Positions 33,443 to 39,961 of a stretch of 39,961 nt of DNA are shown piece by piece. The position numbers and the translations under genes are program-made. The notes beneath the pieces are model-generated. The model had not been told where the DNA came from. It searched no databases and saw only the letters and a program-made list of their open reading frames with translations. Each line of letters starts with the position of its first letter. Within the stretch, counting starts at the first letter, position 1. The DNA lies in contig CACWWZ010000025.1 in assembly GCA_902764705.1 (NCBI GenBank), positions 1 through 39,961 on the forward strand. Reading direction: 5' to 3'. Source of the stretch: an uncultured Prevotellaceae bacterium. Lineage in GTDB: Bacteria; Bacteroidota; Bacteroidia; Bacteroidales; Bacteroidaceae.

Positions 33443-34636
33443 ATGAACGCATTCTTTCACATTTTTGAGAATAAGAAGAGTAACGTAGGTTGGCATTTGC
33501 CAGCCTACCTCTTTTTCATACTCCTTCTTGTTTCATGTGGAAAGAAGCGCCAGGAACCAGTGGTGACACCATGGGGTCAGATAACTGATACCATTCCAAA
33601 CGACAATGATTTTGACCTTGATGATATCCAACGCAATGGTGAGTTGATAGCACTCACGCTTACAGGTCCTGAGACCTATTACGACTATCATGGTCGCCAT
33701 CTGGGAACTCAGTATATGTTGGCTCAGTGCTTTGCCGATAAGATTGGCGTCATGCTGCGTATGGAGGTCTGCCGAGATTCTGCTGAGATGCTGCAGCGCC
33801 TTTCCGATGGTGAGGCAGATCTTATCTGCTATCCCATCAATAAGGATAAGAAAGATGACCTTGGCTGGTTGGTGGGTTCTGACAAAGAGGATTTGGAACG
33901 CGAGCTGAAAGCGTGGTATCATCCGTCAATGGTCGACTCTGTAAAGAAACAAGAAGAGTTCCTGCTTTCTACGCGTTCAGTCAAACGTCGTGTATTCTCT
34001 CCCATGCTCAATCGTGCGGGAGGTGTCATCTCTCATTACGACGGGTTCTTCCAGCGCTACGCGTCAATCATTCGTTGGGACTGGCGCCTGATGGCTGCAC
34101 AGTGCTATCAGGAATCTACCTTCGATCCTCAAGCTCGCTCGTGGGCGGGAGCTTGTGGCTTGATGCAGATTATGCCTGGCACGGCCGACCATCTTGGCCT
34201 GCCTCGCGGAAGCATCTTTGACCCGGAACAGAATATTGCTGCCGCAGCCAAGTATTTAGGAGAATTGGATCATACCTTTGCTGATATTCCTGATCGTTCC
34301 GAACGTACTAAGTTTGTGCTGGCAGCATATAACGGCGGGCATTTCCACATCCGCGACGCGATGGCTTTAGCTCGCAAGAATGGCAAAAACGCTCTTCATT
34401 GGCGCGAGGTTGAGCCTTATGTGTTAGGCCTCAGCAAGGCAGAGTACTACAACGACCCTGTGGTGAAGTACGGCTATATGCGTGGCTCTGAGACGGTTGA
34501 CTATGTTCGGAAAATCCATGAGCGATGGAATGGCTATCGTGGCGTCAAGACTGTTCGCAGCACAACAACTGTTAACGGCACGCCCCAGAAAGCCAAGCGT
34601 GAACGTAAGAAGAAATACCAGATTAATGCCGACTAA
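33443..34636 (+). CDS. MltF-like lytic transglycosylase lipoprotein
   Basis: A 397-residue outer-membrane-anchored enzyme that cleaves the glycan strands of peptidoglycan. The lipobox is LLLVSC (Cys32). Residues about 65-180 form an amino-acid-binding-like (SBP_bac_3) sensing module, and about 195-330 the SLT catalytic domain. The catalytic Glu224 is in CYQESTFDP, with the family block ACGLMQIMPGTADHLG and the AYNGG element. The C-terminal tail is basic. A GGAGG abuts the ATG with no gap, so it probably does not work as a ribosome site. The stop overlaps the convergent GT2 gene by 4 nt. Confidence 0.92.
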   Translation: MNAFFHIFENKKSNVGWHLPAYLFFILLLVSCGKKRQEPVVTPWGQITDTIPNDNDFDLDDIQRNGELIALTLTGPETYYDYHGRHLGTQYMLAQCFADKIGVMLRMEVCRDSAEMLQRLSDGEADLICYPINKDKKDDLGWLVGSDKEDLERELKAWYHPSMVDSVKKQEEFLLSTRSVKRRVFSPMLNRAGGVISHYDGFFQRYASIIRWDWRLMAAQCYQESTFDPQARSWAGACGLMQIMPGTADHLGLPRGSIFDPEQNIAAAAKYLGELDHTFADIPDRSERTKFVLAAYNGGHFHIRDAMALARKNGKNALHWREVEPYVLGLSKAEYYNDPVVKYGYMRGSETVDYVRKIHERWNGYRGVKTVRSTTTVNGTPQKAKRERKKKYQINAD

Positions 34637-35502
34637 TTCCTGCTCGCTATGTTCAGGAAATAGCCAATTTTGTATAAGTTAAAGACCCATAACGAAGGAC
34701 GCCTGCTCGTCAAGTGCCTCCGTTCAATGGCCCCGAACAATTGATGCCAACAGCGTATTGGAGTGTGTGGCAGAGTCTGAATGCGGTCCAACAAGCGTGA
34801 ATAGCCTTGCAGCTCGTTTCTGAATTCATAGAGAGTACGCAAGCCTTCTTCAGTTTTGCTGACGAAGTGCTCATTTTCCTCAAAGATTTCAAAGCTCATC
34901 GGATTATCGATGTGCAATATGGGAACGGAAGCTTTTTCCATTGCTTTGCCAAACAGCACATCCTCATAACCGTAACTCTTGAAACGCTCGTCGAAAGGTT
35001 GCTGTAACATCAGCGTACGCTTGATCATAAAATTCGCGGTATGAAAATCACGATAGGGCGACAATTGTCGCTCTTCGGGTGTATGTTGGCTTTCTGCAGC
35101 CTTTTCGTATAGCGATCGCAGATTACCAGGCTTACATGCACCTATCACTACACCTCCGTCAACAATGGGTGTTTCATCGCAGGACGCATACTTTCTTAGA
35201 TAGTCGTTTCGACATACAACCATGTCACTGTCTATGAATAGCAACCAAGCATAACGGGCCTGTTGGGCCAGGAAATTACGAATGGAAGCCCGGCCCGCAT
35301 TTACTCCTCTTTCTATCAACTGGCAATGGGGTAGGGCATTGATACTCCTGTTCTCTTCTAATACCTTTTCTTGCGTAGAACCGTCGTCGGCAACGAGAAT
35401 TTCGTACGTCATACCCAATGCTTCAGCCTGCTGATGCAGGTTGCGTACCAATGTGCTACACGGGTCGTTGAACGTAGGTATCAGTATCGACAGTTCTCTC
35501 AT
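34633..35502 (-). CDS. Family 2 glycosyltransferase
   Basis: A 289-residue inverting GT-A enzyme. It starts LSILIPTFNDP, has the nucleotide-sugar loop VADDGSTQ and the metal-binding DSD (91-93) in LLFIDSDMVV. The acceptor-side elements FHTANFMIKRTL and FKSYGYEDVLFG (the ED motif) follow. There is no membrane segment, so it is cytoplasmic or loosely membrane-bound. Donor and acceptor are unknown; no polysaccharide cluster surrounds it. A TATTTTTG element lies 8 nt above the ATG at 35500-35502, so its leader would be very short. Confidence 0.92.
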   Translation of the reverse strand: MRELSILIPTFNDPCSTLVRNLHQQAEALGMTYEILVADDGSTQEKVLEENRSINALPHCQLIERGVNAGRASIRNFLAQQARYAWLLFIDSDMVVCRNDYLRKYASCDETPIVDGGVVIGACKPGNLRSLYEKAAESQHTPEERQLSPYRDFHTANFMIKRTLMLQQPFDERFKSYGYEDVLFGKAMEKASVPILHIDNPMSFEIFEENEHFVSKTEEGLRTLYEFRNELQGYSRLLDRIQTLPHTPIRCWHQLFGAIERRHLTSRRPSLWVFNLYKIGYFLNIASRN

Positions 35503-35510
35503 AGCTGATG

Positions 35511-35518
35511 CAAAAATA
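35511..35518 (-). promoter_or_regulatory. Promoter -7 element of the GT2 gene
   Basis: TATTTTTG on the minus strand, 8 nt above the ATG; a nearly leaderless arrangement. Confidence 0.5.
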
Positions 35519-35561
35519 CAAAAAAATGACTATAAAACAAACGATTGTCAGAAGAATTTCG

Positions 35562-35569
35562 TATTTTTG
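35562..35569 (+). promoter_or_regulatory. Promoter -7 element of the 35592 lipoprotein gene
   Basis: TATTTTTG, 22 nt before the ATG at 35592. Confidence 0.6.
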
Positions 35570-35591
35570 CAGCGAATAAAGTAGAATAGCT

Positions 35592-36236
35592 ATGAATATA
35601 CTGCGAAACGGAGTCATTTTCTGCATATGCATGCTGGCTGTTTTGTTGTTGTCGTGTAAGGGTCGTAAGCACGATGCTGCTTACTATATGGAGATGGTCG
35701 ACAGCATCCGCAAGGCAGAAACCGTTAAGGACATCCAGCAAAAGGCTGGCATTTACGATAATCCTGTCGATGCATGGTTCGATACGCTGGCCATACATAC
35801 TTTGCCCATCCAGTCGGCAGGTAGTAATCTGTGGCAGATAGGACATTTCGTTTCTGTGCCTATGACCATCAACGAATACTTTGGCTATCCCGTCAGCGCC
35901 CACCTGAAGGCCTTGGCTCTTCCCAAAGCCTATCGTCGCCCCGTTTTCATGGTGGCAGAAATGGTTGACTCCATCACACCGCGGCTCTATCTCTATACGA
36001 TGGATTCCCGTCATCAGCCCATCGACCAACTGTGCATCTATGAACAGAAGGACGAAGATCGTGAGGATGATTTCGGACAGACTGCTATGGAATATTATAT
36101 CACGAGTCAATACGAGATTACGCTTATCATTTACTACCAGTCACACGACCGTGAGCGTAAGCCCGAACTGGTCAACTCCCGTCGCTTTATCATCAATCGC
36201 GACGGTATGTTCGAGGAGACGATTATCGAATTATAG
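35592..36236 (+). CDS. Putative lipoprotein of unknown function
   Basis: A 214-residue protein with a lipoprotein signal (hydrophobic VIFCICMLAVLLLSC, lipobox LLSC at about 19-22). The mature part is mixed helix and strand with an acidic patch (EQKDEDREDDFG) and no domain I recognise. It is divergent from the GT2 gene and convergent with YigZ, with which its 3' end overlaps by 6 nt. The cellular place is probably the inner face of the outer membrane. Confidence 0.8.
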   Translation: MNILRNGVIFCICMLAVLLLSCKGRKHDAAYYMEMVDSIRKAETVKDIQQKAGIYDNPVDAWFDTLAIHTLPIQSAGSNLWQIGHFVSVPMTINEYFGYPVSAHLKALALPKAYRRPVFMVAEMVDSITPRLYLYTMDSRHQPIDQLCIYEQKDEDREDDFGQTAMEYYITSQYEITLIIYYQSHDRERKPELVNSRRFIINRDGMFEETIIEL

Positions 36237-36809
36237 TAGTTTTGCCAGCCTACTGCGCAACTGCTCCGCCTCGCTTTTGCGGATGCTCAACACTATTTCG
36301 CATGTGTTTTCAAAGGTCTGGCTGACGATGCGCGGATTCATGTCCTTCACGATGCGCATCACATCGTTCATCTGGGGATAGGCGAAGCTGTACTTCACGA
36401 TTTCCTCTATCTGACGCGTTTCTACGTTGGCGTGGGCAATGGCATCGGAAGCGGCCTCGCGGTAAGCCACGATAAGCCCGCTGGTTCCCAAGTTCACTCC
36501 GCCATAATAACGCACCACGACAATCAGGATATTTGTCAGCTCGTTGCTGTTAATCTGACCGAGAATAGGTCTCCCTGCTGTTGACGAGGGTTCTCCGTCG
36601 TCGTTGGCGCGAAAGTCCTCGCGTGCGGCACCCAGCATATAAGCGTAGCACACATGCCGTGCGTCGTAGTATTTCTTGCGATATTGGGCAAGCAGGTCTT
36701 TCACCTCGTCGAGGGTATCCACATGATGGGCAAAAGCGAGGAACTTACTCCGCTTTTCGGTGTAATATCCCTCGCTTTTGCCTGATATGGTTTTGTATTC
36801 GTCGGTCAT
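36231..36809 (-). CDS. YigZ/IMPACT family protein
   Basis: A 192-residue protein of the UPF0029/IMPACT family. Signature text is RHVCYAYMLG, then FRANDDGEPSSTAGRPILGQ and VVVRYYGGVNLGTSGLIVAY. The C-terminal DUF1949-like part covers about 135-192. In eukaryotes IMPACT controls Gcn2; the bacterial role is unclear (proposed nucleic-acid or ribosome link). It is the third gene of the HIT / DUF1015 / YigZ unit. A 9-bp CTAG array abuts its start codon. Confidence 0.92.
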   Translation of the reverse strand: MTDEYKTISGKSEGYYTEKRSKFLAFAHHVDTLDEVKDLLAQYRKKYYDARHVCYAYMLGAAREDFRANDDGEPSSTAGRPILGQINSNELTNILIVVVRYYGGVNLGTSGLIVAYREAASDAIAHANVETRQIEEIVKYSFAYPQMNDVMRIVKDMNPRIVSQTFENTCEIVLSIRKSEAEQLRSRLAKLL

Positions 36810-36852
36810 GGGTATCTAGTAAGACTAGTTGTACTAGTAACACTAGTTATAC
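36810..36852 (-). repeat. 9-bp CTAG array between DUF1015 and yigZ genes
   Basis: On the coding strand the units are CTAGTATAA, CTAGTGTTA, CTAGTACAA, CTAGTCTTA, CTAGATACC, then the ATG. The first unit is the end of the DUF1015 gene (Leu-Val-stop). Confidence 0.85.
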
Positions 36853-38094
36853 TAGCTTGTGAATGACTAGTCCTGAGCGCAGCTTCGGCTCAAACCACGT
36901 AGCCTTGGGCGGCATGATCTTTCCGCTGTCGGCGATGTCCATAATCTGCTGCATCGAGACGGGGTAGAGCGCCAGTGCGGCACGCATCTCGCCCGAGTCC
37001 ACACGGCGCTTCAGTTCGCCCAGTCCGCGAAGACCGCCCACGAAGTCGATACGCTGTGAAGAGCGCAGGTCGCCGATGTTCAGGATCTCATCGAGGATCA
37101 GACGGCTGGAGATATCCACGTCGAGCACACCGATAGGATCGTTGTTGTCGTAGGTACCCTCCTTGGCCTTCAGGCTGAACCAATGTTGGTCGAGATACAG
37201 CGAGAACTCATGGAGTTGCTGGGGCTTATAAATCTCGGTTCCCTTGTCCTCCACGTCAAAGTTCTTGCGCAGGGCATCCAGGAACTGCTCGCTTGTCAGT
37301 CCGTTCAGGTCCTTCACCACGCGATTGTAGTCGAGGATGGTCAACTGTGAAGCCTGGAAGCACACTGCCATAAAGAAGTTGTACTCCTCGTCGCCCTTGT
37401 GATTGGGATTCTGCTTCTGCTTTTCTGCACCTACCAGGGCGGCGGCAGCCGAACGGTGGTGTCCGTCAGCGATATACATCGATGGCATCTTGGCAAACTC
37501 GTCGGTAATGGTCTGCGTGTCCTTTTCGTCGTCAATCACCCAGAACTGATGACGGAAACCGTCGATGGGGGCAATGAAGTCATACTCAGGCTTGGTAGCT
37601 GCGTAGCGCATAATCAGTTCGTTGAGCACAGCATTGTCGGGATAGGCAAAGAACACGGGCTCGATGTTGGCGTTGTTTACGCGGACGTGCTTCATGCGGT
37701 CCTCCTCCTTGTCGCGACGCGTCAGCTCGTGCTTCTTGATGCGACCGGCCATATAGTCGTCGGTATGTGCGCACACCACCAGGCCATACTGCGTCTTGCC
37801 GTTCATGGTCTGTGCATATATATAATAATGTTCGCGCGAATCCTGAACCAGCCAGCCCTTGTCCTGGAACTTCTGGAAGTTCTCGGCAGCCTTCTTGTAG
37901 ACACGAGGATCGTACTCCGATGTGCCTACGGGGAAGTCAATCTCAGGCTTGATGATGTGATACAGACTCTTTTCGTTGTCGCCGGCCTCGGCACGTGCCT
38001 CTTCACTGTCCAGCACGTCGTAGGGGCGGCTTTCCACCTGCTCCACCAAATCCTTCGGTGGGCGGATTCCTTTAAATGGTTTTACGATTGCCAT
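36847..38094 (-). CDS. DUF1015 family protein
   Basis: A 415-residue cytoplasmic protein of the DUF1015 family. Family marks: starts with FKGIRPPKDLVEQVESRPYD, has KHELTRRDKEEDRMKH and FIAPIDGFRHQFWVID, and the motif MYIADGHHRSAAA, which may be an active or metal site. In many bacteria it lies beside serA/serC, suggesting a serine-metabolism link, but those genes are not in this window. It is the second gene of the HIT-led unit, 39 nt after the HIT stop. Confidence 0.92.
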   Translation of the reverse strand: MAIVKPFKGIRPPKDLVEQVESRPYDVLDSEEARAEAGDNEKSLYHIIKPEIDFPVGTSEYDPRVYKKAAENFQKFQDKGWLVQDSREHYYIYAQTMNGKTQYGLVVCAHTDDYMAGRIKKHELTRRDKEEDRMKHVRVNNANIEPVFFAYPDNAVLNELIMRYAATKPEYDFIAPIDGFRHQFWVIDDEKDTQTITDEFAKMPSMYIADGHHRSAAAALVGAEKQKQNPNHKGDEEYNFFMAVCFQASQLTILDYNRVVKDLNGLTSEQFLDALRKNFDVEDKGTEIYKPQQLHEFSLYLDQHWFSLKAKEGTYDNNDPIGVLDVDISSRLILDEILNIGDLRSSQRIDFVGGLRGLGELKRRVDSGEMRAALALYPVSMQQIMDIADSGKIMPPKATWFEPKLRSGLVIHKLV

Positions 38095-38097
38095 AAT

Positions 38098-38137
38098 GTT
38101 ATTTCGTTATTTCGATTTATCGATATTACGATGTTAC
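38098..38137 (-). repeat. 8-bp tandem array between the HIT and DUF1015 genes
   Basis: The plus strand reads GTTATTTC, GTTATTTC, GATTTATC, GATATTAC, GATGTTAC, five units of 8. The last unit includes the HIT stop codon, and the first ends just before the DUF1015 start. Confidence 0.8.
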
Positions 38138-38559
38138 AAGTATTGCTTGATTTTCTCAATCATCTCGGCATACTCGGCGTCCGAGAGATACACCTTGCCG
38201 GGGTTCATCTGGAACGTGCCGCCATAGTCGGGACCGTCGACGTATTTCGGAGCCAGGTGGAAATGCAAGTGTGAGAGCTTGTCGCTATAGGCACCGTAGT
38301 TGATTTTCTCGGGATTGAAGGCCTTCTGCATGGCACGGGTCACGCGGGCCACATCAGCCATAAAGGCATTGCGGTCCTCGTCGCTCAGCTCGTTCAAATC
38401 GTTCACATGGTCCTTATAGGCCACAAGGCAACGGCCATGATAAGTCTGTTCCTTAAATAAAAACGCACGAGACACGGACAGCTCGCAGATTTCAATCATC
38501 AGATCGTGAAGTGTCTGATTGTTAGTGCAGTACAGGCACTGCTTAGGGTCACTTTGCAT
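38134..38559 (-). CDS. HIT family nucleotide hydrolase/transferase
   Basis: A 141-residue histidine-triad protein. The triad is LSHLHFHLAPK (His97, His99, His101), where the middle or last His forms the nucleotidyl intermediate. An N-terminal CLYC with a later histidine could bind zinc. Such proteins cleave AMP-lysine-like or dinucleoside substrates; the exact substrate is unknown. It heads the HIT / DUF1015 / YigZ unit. A promoter variant TACCTTCG lies 32 nt above the ATG. Confidence 0.92.
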   Translation of the reverse strand: MQSDPKQCLYCTNNQTLHDLMIEICELSVSRAFLFKEQTYHGRCLVAYKDHVNDLNELSDEDRNAFMADVARVTRAMQKAFNPEKINYGAYSDKLSHLHFHLAPKYVDGPDYGGTFQMNPGKVYLSDAEYAEMIEKIKQYL

Positions 38560-38591
38560 AATAGATTACTTTTGTTTTGTTTTTAATGCCG

Positions 38592-38599
38592 CGAAGGTA
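38592..38599 (-). promoter_or_regulatory. Promoter -7 element of the HIT operon
   Basis: TACCTTCG on the minus strand, one base away from the common TACCTTTG. Confidence 0.45.
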
Positions 38600-38713
38600 C
38601 GAAAAAGCGAGCGAAATACCAAAGAAAATTGAGCCTTTTCGCAAAGAAAGGCATTTTTATTGAATGTTTCTTGCCTTTCGCTGAAAATATTTGCTTACGT
38701 AACGCATACTTCG

Positions 38714-38721
38714 TACCTTTG
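38714..38721 (+). promoter_or_regulatory. Promoter -7 element of a candidate small RNA
   Basis: TACCTTTG with no open frame after it for over 400 nt, but with a strong terminator-like hairpin about 90-125 nt downstream. Confidence 0.6.
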
Positions 38722-38724
38722 CAT

Positions 38725-38850
38725 CAGAAATCAAACAAACAAAAATTGTTTTAGATTCATACGATATAGGTTAGTAGTTTTTTTCATGGTAAACAGATTG
38801 ATTCAGAATCATTGGGGCTCGTCGTGATGGCGGGCCCCAATGATTTTCAT
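38725..38850 (+). ncRNA. Candidate small RNA (promoter to terminator, about 125 nt)
   Basis: The unit is bounded by TACCTTTG (38714-38721) and a 15-bp hairpin (38807-38845) followed by a short T-run. The body is A/T-rich and single-stranded looking (CAAACAAACAAAAATTG), as in base-pairing regulators. No reading frame with a believable start fits. The exact ends are guesses. It could instead be an attenuated leader, but no gene follows closely. Confidence 0.5.
38807..38845 (+). terminator. Strong hairpin terminator of the candidate small RNA
   Basis: The arm 38807-38821 (AATCATTGGGGCTCG) pairs with 38831-38845 over 15 bp including one G-T, with a 9-nt loop. TTTC follows. Confidence 0.65.
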
Positions 38851-38858
38851 CCCTCCCG

Positions 38859-38916
38859 AGTTGTTTCTTCCAATTTTTCTTTTTCCACCCGTTTTTGCAG
38901 ACTCGGGAGTCTGCAC
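38859..38916 (+). repeat. 58-bp direct repeat, copy 1
   Basis: It matches 39594-39651 in 57 of 58 positions (one C/A change). It begins AGTTGTTTCTTCC and ends in the palindrome TGCAGACTC-GG-GAGTCTGCA, which can form a hairpin. Same orientation as copy 2. Confidence 0.9.
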
Positions 38917-38979
38917 GTGTTACCTCGAGGGCACTGCACGTGTTACCTCGAGGGGTTTGTAAATACAACCTCGAAGGCC
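38911..38979 (+). repeat. 23-bp tandem array, three units
   Basis: Units start at 38911, 38934 and 38957. The first two share CTGCACGTGTTACCTCGAGG exactly, and the third is diverged but keeps ACCTCGA. The first unit overlaps the end of the 58-bp repeat. Confidence 0.8.
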
Positions 38980-39144
38980 TGTTATTCATTTTCTTCTCGT
39001 TTCGCAGGTGAAAAGAGGTGTATAACAACATAAAACAATTAAAATTTGTCGAAAAAAACGCAGAATTTGGCTTTGTTCTAAGAAATTTTGCGTAATTTTG
39101 CAAAAAATACAGCTCACAATGAACATCGTTTGCTAAATTTTTCT
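38980..39144 (+). other. AT-rich spacer
   Basis: No supported gene. It contains AT-rich text with TTTTGCG and TTTTGCA repeats, and ends at the promoter of the DUF6922-like gene. Confidence 0.4.
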
Positions 39145-39152
39145 TATCTTTG
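39145..39152 (+). promoter_or_regulatory. Promoter -7 element of the DUF6922-like gene
   Basis: TATCTTTG, 19 nt before the ATG at 39172. Confidence 0.6.
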
Positions 39153-39171
39153 CCGACAAAGAAGTAATAAT

Positions 39172-39498
39172 ATGAGTAGCAGAGAGTGTTTAAGAAGAAT
39201 GTCCAAAATCCTGTTTTGGGATATTGATATGGATGAGGCAGATATGGATAAGTATCCTGCTCATTTCATCCAGCGCGTCCTTGAATATGGCACTATGGAC
39301 GACTGGCGGCTTTTGCGTTCCTATTATGGCCTGCCTAAGATAGTGGAAGAGTGCAAGCAGTTGCGTACGCTTGATCCTGTCTGCCTTTCATACATCTGTG
39401 CCATTTCTCATACAAAACCCGAAGAATACCGATGCTATCATTTCAGACAGTCTAGGGCACGATACGTTCATGGCATTAATGAGCCTTTCCTATTTTGA
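39172..39498 (+). CDS. DUF6922-like protein (antitoxin-like partner), altered C-terminus
   Basis: A 108-residue cytoplasmic protein. RRMSKILFWDIDMDEADMD, then FIQRVLEYGTMDDWRLLRSY and LDPVCLSYICAIS match small Bacteroidetes proteins of the DUF6922 type, usually encoded just before an AbiEii-like nucleotidyltransferase toxin. The family core seems to end at about residue 93 (EEYRCYHFRQS). The last residues ARYVHGINEPFLF come from reading the toxin remnant in the wrong frame. So the gene probably lost its natural end in a deletion. A longer frame upstream was rejected because the promoter element lies inside it. Confidence 0.65.
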   Translation: MSSRECLRRMSKILFWDIDMDEADMDKYPAHFIQRVLEYGTMDDWRLLRSYYGLPKIVEECKQLRTLDPVCLSYICAISHTKPEEYRCYHFRQSRARYVHGINEPFLF

Positions 39499-39595
39499 CG
39501 ATGCAGAAAAACAGATGATGCCCAAGATGTTTGCCTCAGTCTCTTGGGATGAGATGAAAGCCTATATTATTAAAGAGGTAGAGAAAATCAGTTAG
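39446..39595 (+). pseudogene. C-terminal remnant of an AbiEii-like toxin gene
   Basis: In the +1 frame relative to the DUF6922-like gene, about 49 codons read DSLGHDTFMALMSLSYFDD, then AEKQMMPKMFASVSWDEMKA and a stop at 39593. This resembles the tail of AbiEii/DUF1814 nucleotidyltransferase toxins (YFDDAE, MPKM, W-E-M/V-K). The catalytic part is absent. It joins the antitoxin-like gene with no gap, so most of the toxin was probably deleted. The stop codon overlaps the first bases of the second 58-bp repeat. Confidence 0.5.
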
Positions 39596-39651
39596 TTGTT
39601 TCTTCCAATTTTTCTTTTTCCAACCGTTTTTGCAGACTCGGGAGTCTGCAC
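39594..39651 (+). repeat. 58-bp direct repeat, copy 2
   Basis: The second copy of the 38859-38916 repeat, ending in the same hairpin palindrome. The two copies bracket about 680 bp with the decayed toxin-antitoxin-like locus. Confidence 0.9.
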
Positions 39652-39657
39652 ACAAAC

Positions 39658-39690
39658 ACCGCCCTTGCAGTCTGCTCTTGCAAGGGCGGT
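39658..39690. repeat. Perfect 12-bp hairpin with conserved loop
   Basis: ACCGCCCTTGCA pairs exactly with TGCAAGGGCGGT around the loop GTCTGCTCT. The loop and much of the stem match the hairpin at 7809-7840, with changes on both sides of the stem. It may serve as a terminator or be a REP-like element. Confidence 0.75.
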
Positions 39691-39729
39691 AGTAGTACGA
39701 GACAAGTACCAGTCCCCACCGTCTGTAAT

Positions 39730-39822
39730 TTATATCATTGTTGCGGCGCCAGCTCCTGACAGGGCGGCCACAAGGACGCGTACCACTTCCAGTACGACGT
39801 TCCACCAGTTGATCTTTTTCAT
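39730..39822 (-). CDS. Smalltalk-like small membrane peptide
   Basis: A 30-residue peptide: MKKINWWNVVLEVVRVLVAA, then LSGAGAATMI. One hydrophobic helix sits after a KK-x-W start. This layout matches the small Bacteroidetes family named smalltalk protein, found near phage-like or amidase genes; the function is not known. Its ATG overlaps the TGA of the upstream gene (ATGA), so it is translationally coupled. Confidence 0.6.
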   Translation of the reverse strand: MKKINWWNVVLEVVRVLVAALSGAGAATMI

Positions 39823-39961
39823 GCTAAATCGTAACCTTTTTCGATGATTCTGCGCTCGACGTGCTGCCCGCATTCCACGCGTATCATGGCGTCGACGAGC
39901 CGTACCATCATGTCCTTGTTGTCGTAACGGATAGCCTCCGTGGGGCTGATGTCGGCCATAC
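39819..39961 (-). CDS. Unrecognised protein, C-terminal part or whole, at the window edge
   Basis: The minus frame reads MADISPTEAIRYDNKDMMVR, then LVDAMIRVECGQHVERRIIE and KGYDLA before the stop. The Met at 39957-39959 may be the start (46 residues), or the gene may continue beyond the window. No domain is recognised. It is coupled to the smalltalk-like gene by a 4-nt overlap. Confidence 0.5.
   Translation of the reverse strand, partial: MADISPTEAIRYDNKDMMVRLVDAMIRVECGQHVERRIIEKGYDLA

Noticed and set aside
38771-39103. Minus-strand frame through the 58-bp and 23-bp repeats (and its twin at 39536-39805)
   Set aside because: Both share the same peptide only because both read through the 58-bp repeat. 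They have no promoter and cross hairpins.

Overview
The window looks like a chromosomal segment of a Bacteroidales bacterium, most likely a Prevotella-type organism. The clearest sign is the promoter style. Most transcription starts show the Bacteroidetes sigma-ABfr -7 element TAnnTTTG (usually TACCTTTG or TAATTTTG), and Shine-Dalgarno sequences are largely absent. The gene families also fit: a fused FeoA-FeoB, a Bacteroidetes-type LptC, a DUF4105 membrane protein, a YARHG protein, a short eukaryote/archaeon-like ProRS, a SecA with a SEC-C tail, and a smalltalk-like peptide.

Layout. At 1-6.9 kb lie a 5' part of an aldo/keto reductase divergent from an AraC regulator, a 0.9 kb gene-free stretch rich in small repeats, a TlpA-like thioredoxin plus YARHG pair, proS, an OmpA-type lipoprotein and mtgA. 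At 7-14.9 kb lies an accessory island: a structured leader with an 85-residue unknown protein, then a three-gene restriction-modification-like operon on the minus strand. The operon encodes a methyltransferase-like protein, a 1314-residue GIY-YIG-like/SF2 helicase/N6-adenine methyltransferase protein, and an Mrr-type nuclease. It is preceded by a promoter and a leader of about 335 nt that I can fold into several nested stems. Behind it lie 21-bp periodic palindromic repeats and a 20-bp inverted repeat. At 14.9-25 kb are feoAB, a TPR sensor kinase, a patatin-like lipase, and secA / ABC ATPase / LUD protein. At 25-36 kb is envelope biogenesis: DUF4105 with a phosphatase-fold protein lacking its catalytic residues, an outer-membrane barrel, LptC, a CNNM/CBS protein, a PpiD-like foldase, tRNA-Arg(TCT), an MltF-like lytic transglycosylase, a GT2 enzyme and a lipoprotein. 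At 36-38.6 kb is a HIT / DUF1015 / YigZ operon. At 38.6-40 kb are a candidate small RNA, a decayed toxin-antitoxin-like locus between 58-bp direct repeats, a conserved-loop hairpin and a smalltalk-like gene.

The two things I would look at first are the restriction operon with its folded leader (7.9-14.1 kb) and the unusual density of short-period arrays (7, 8, 9, 21, 22 and 23 bp) in the spacers. Several of the 8-9 bp arrays begin in the stop codon of one gene and run up to the next start codon.

All family names come from reading motifs by eye; no database search, folding program or alignment was run.
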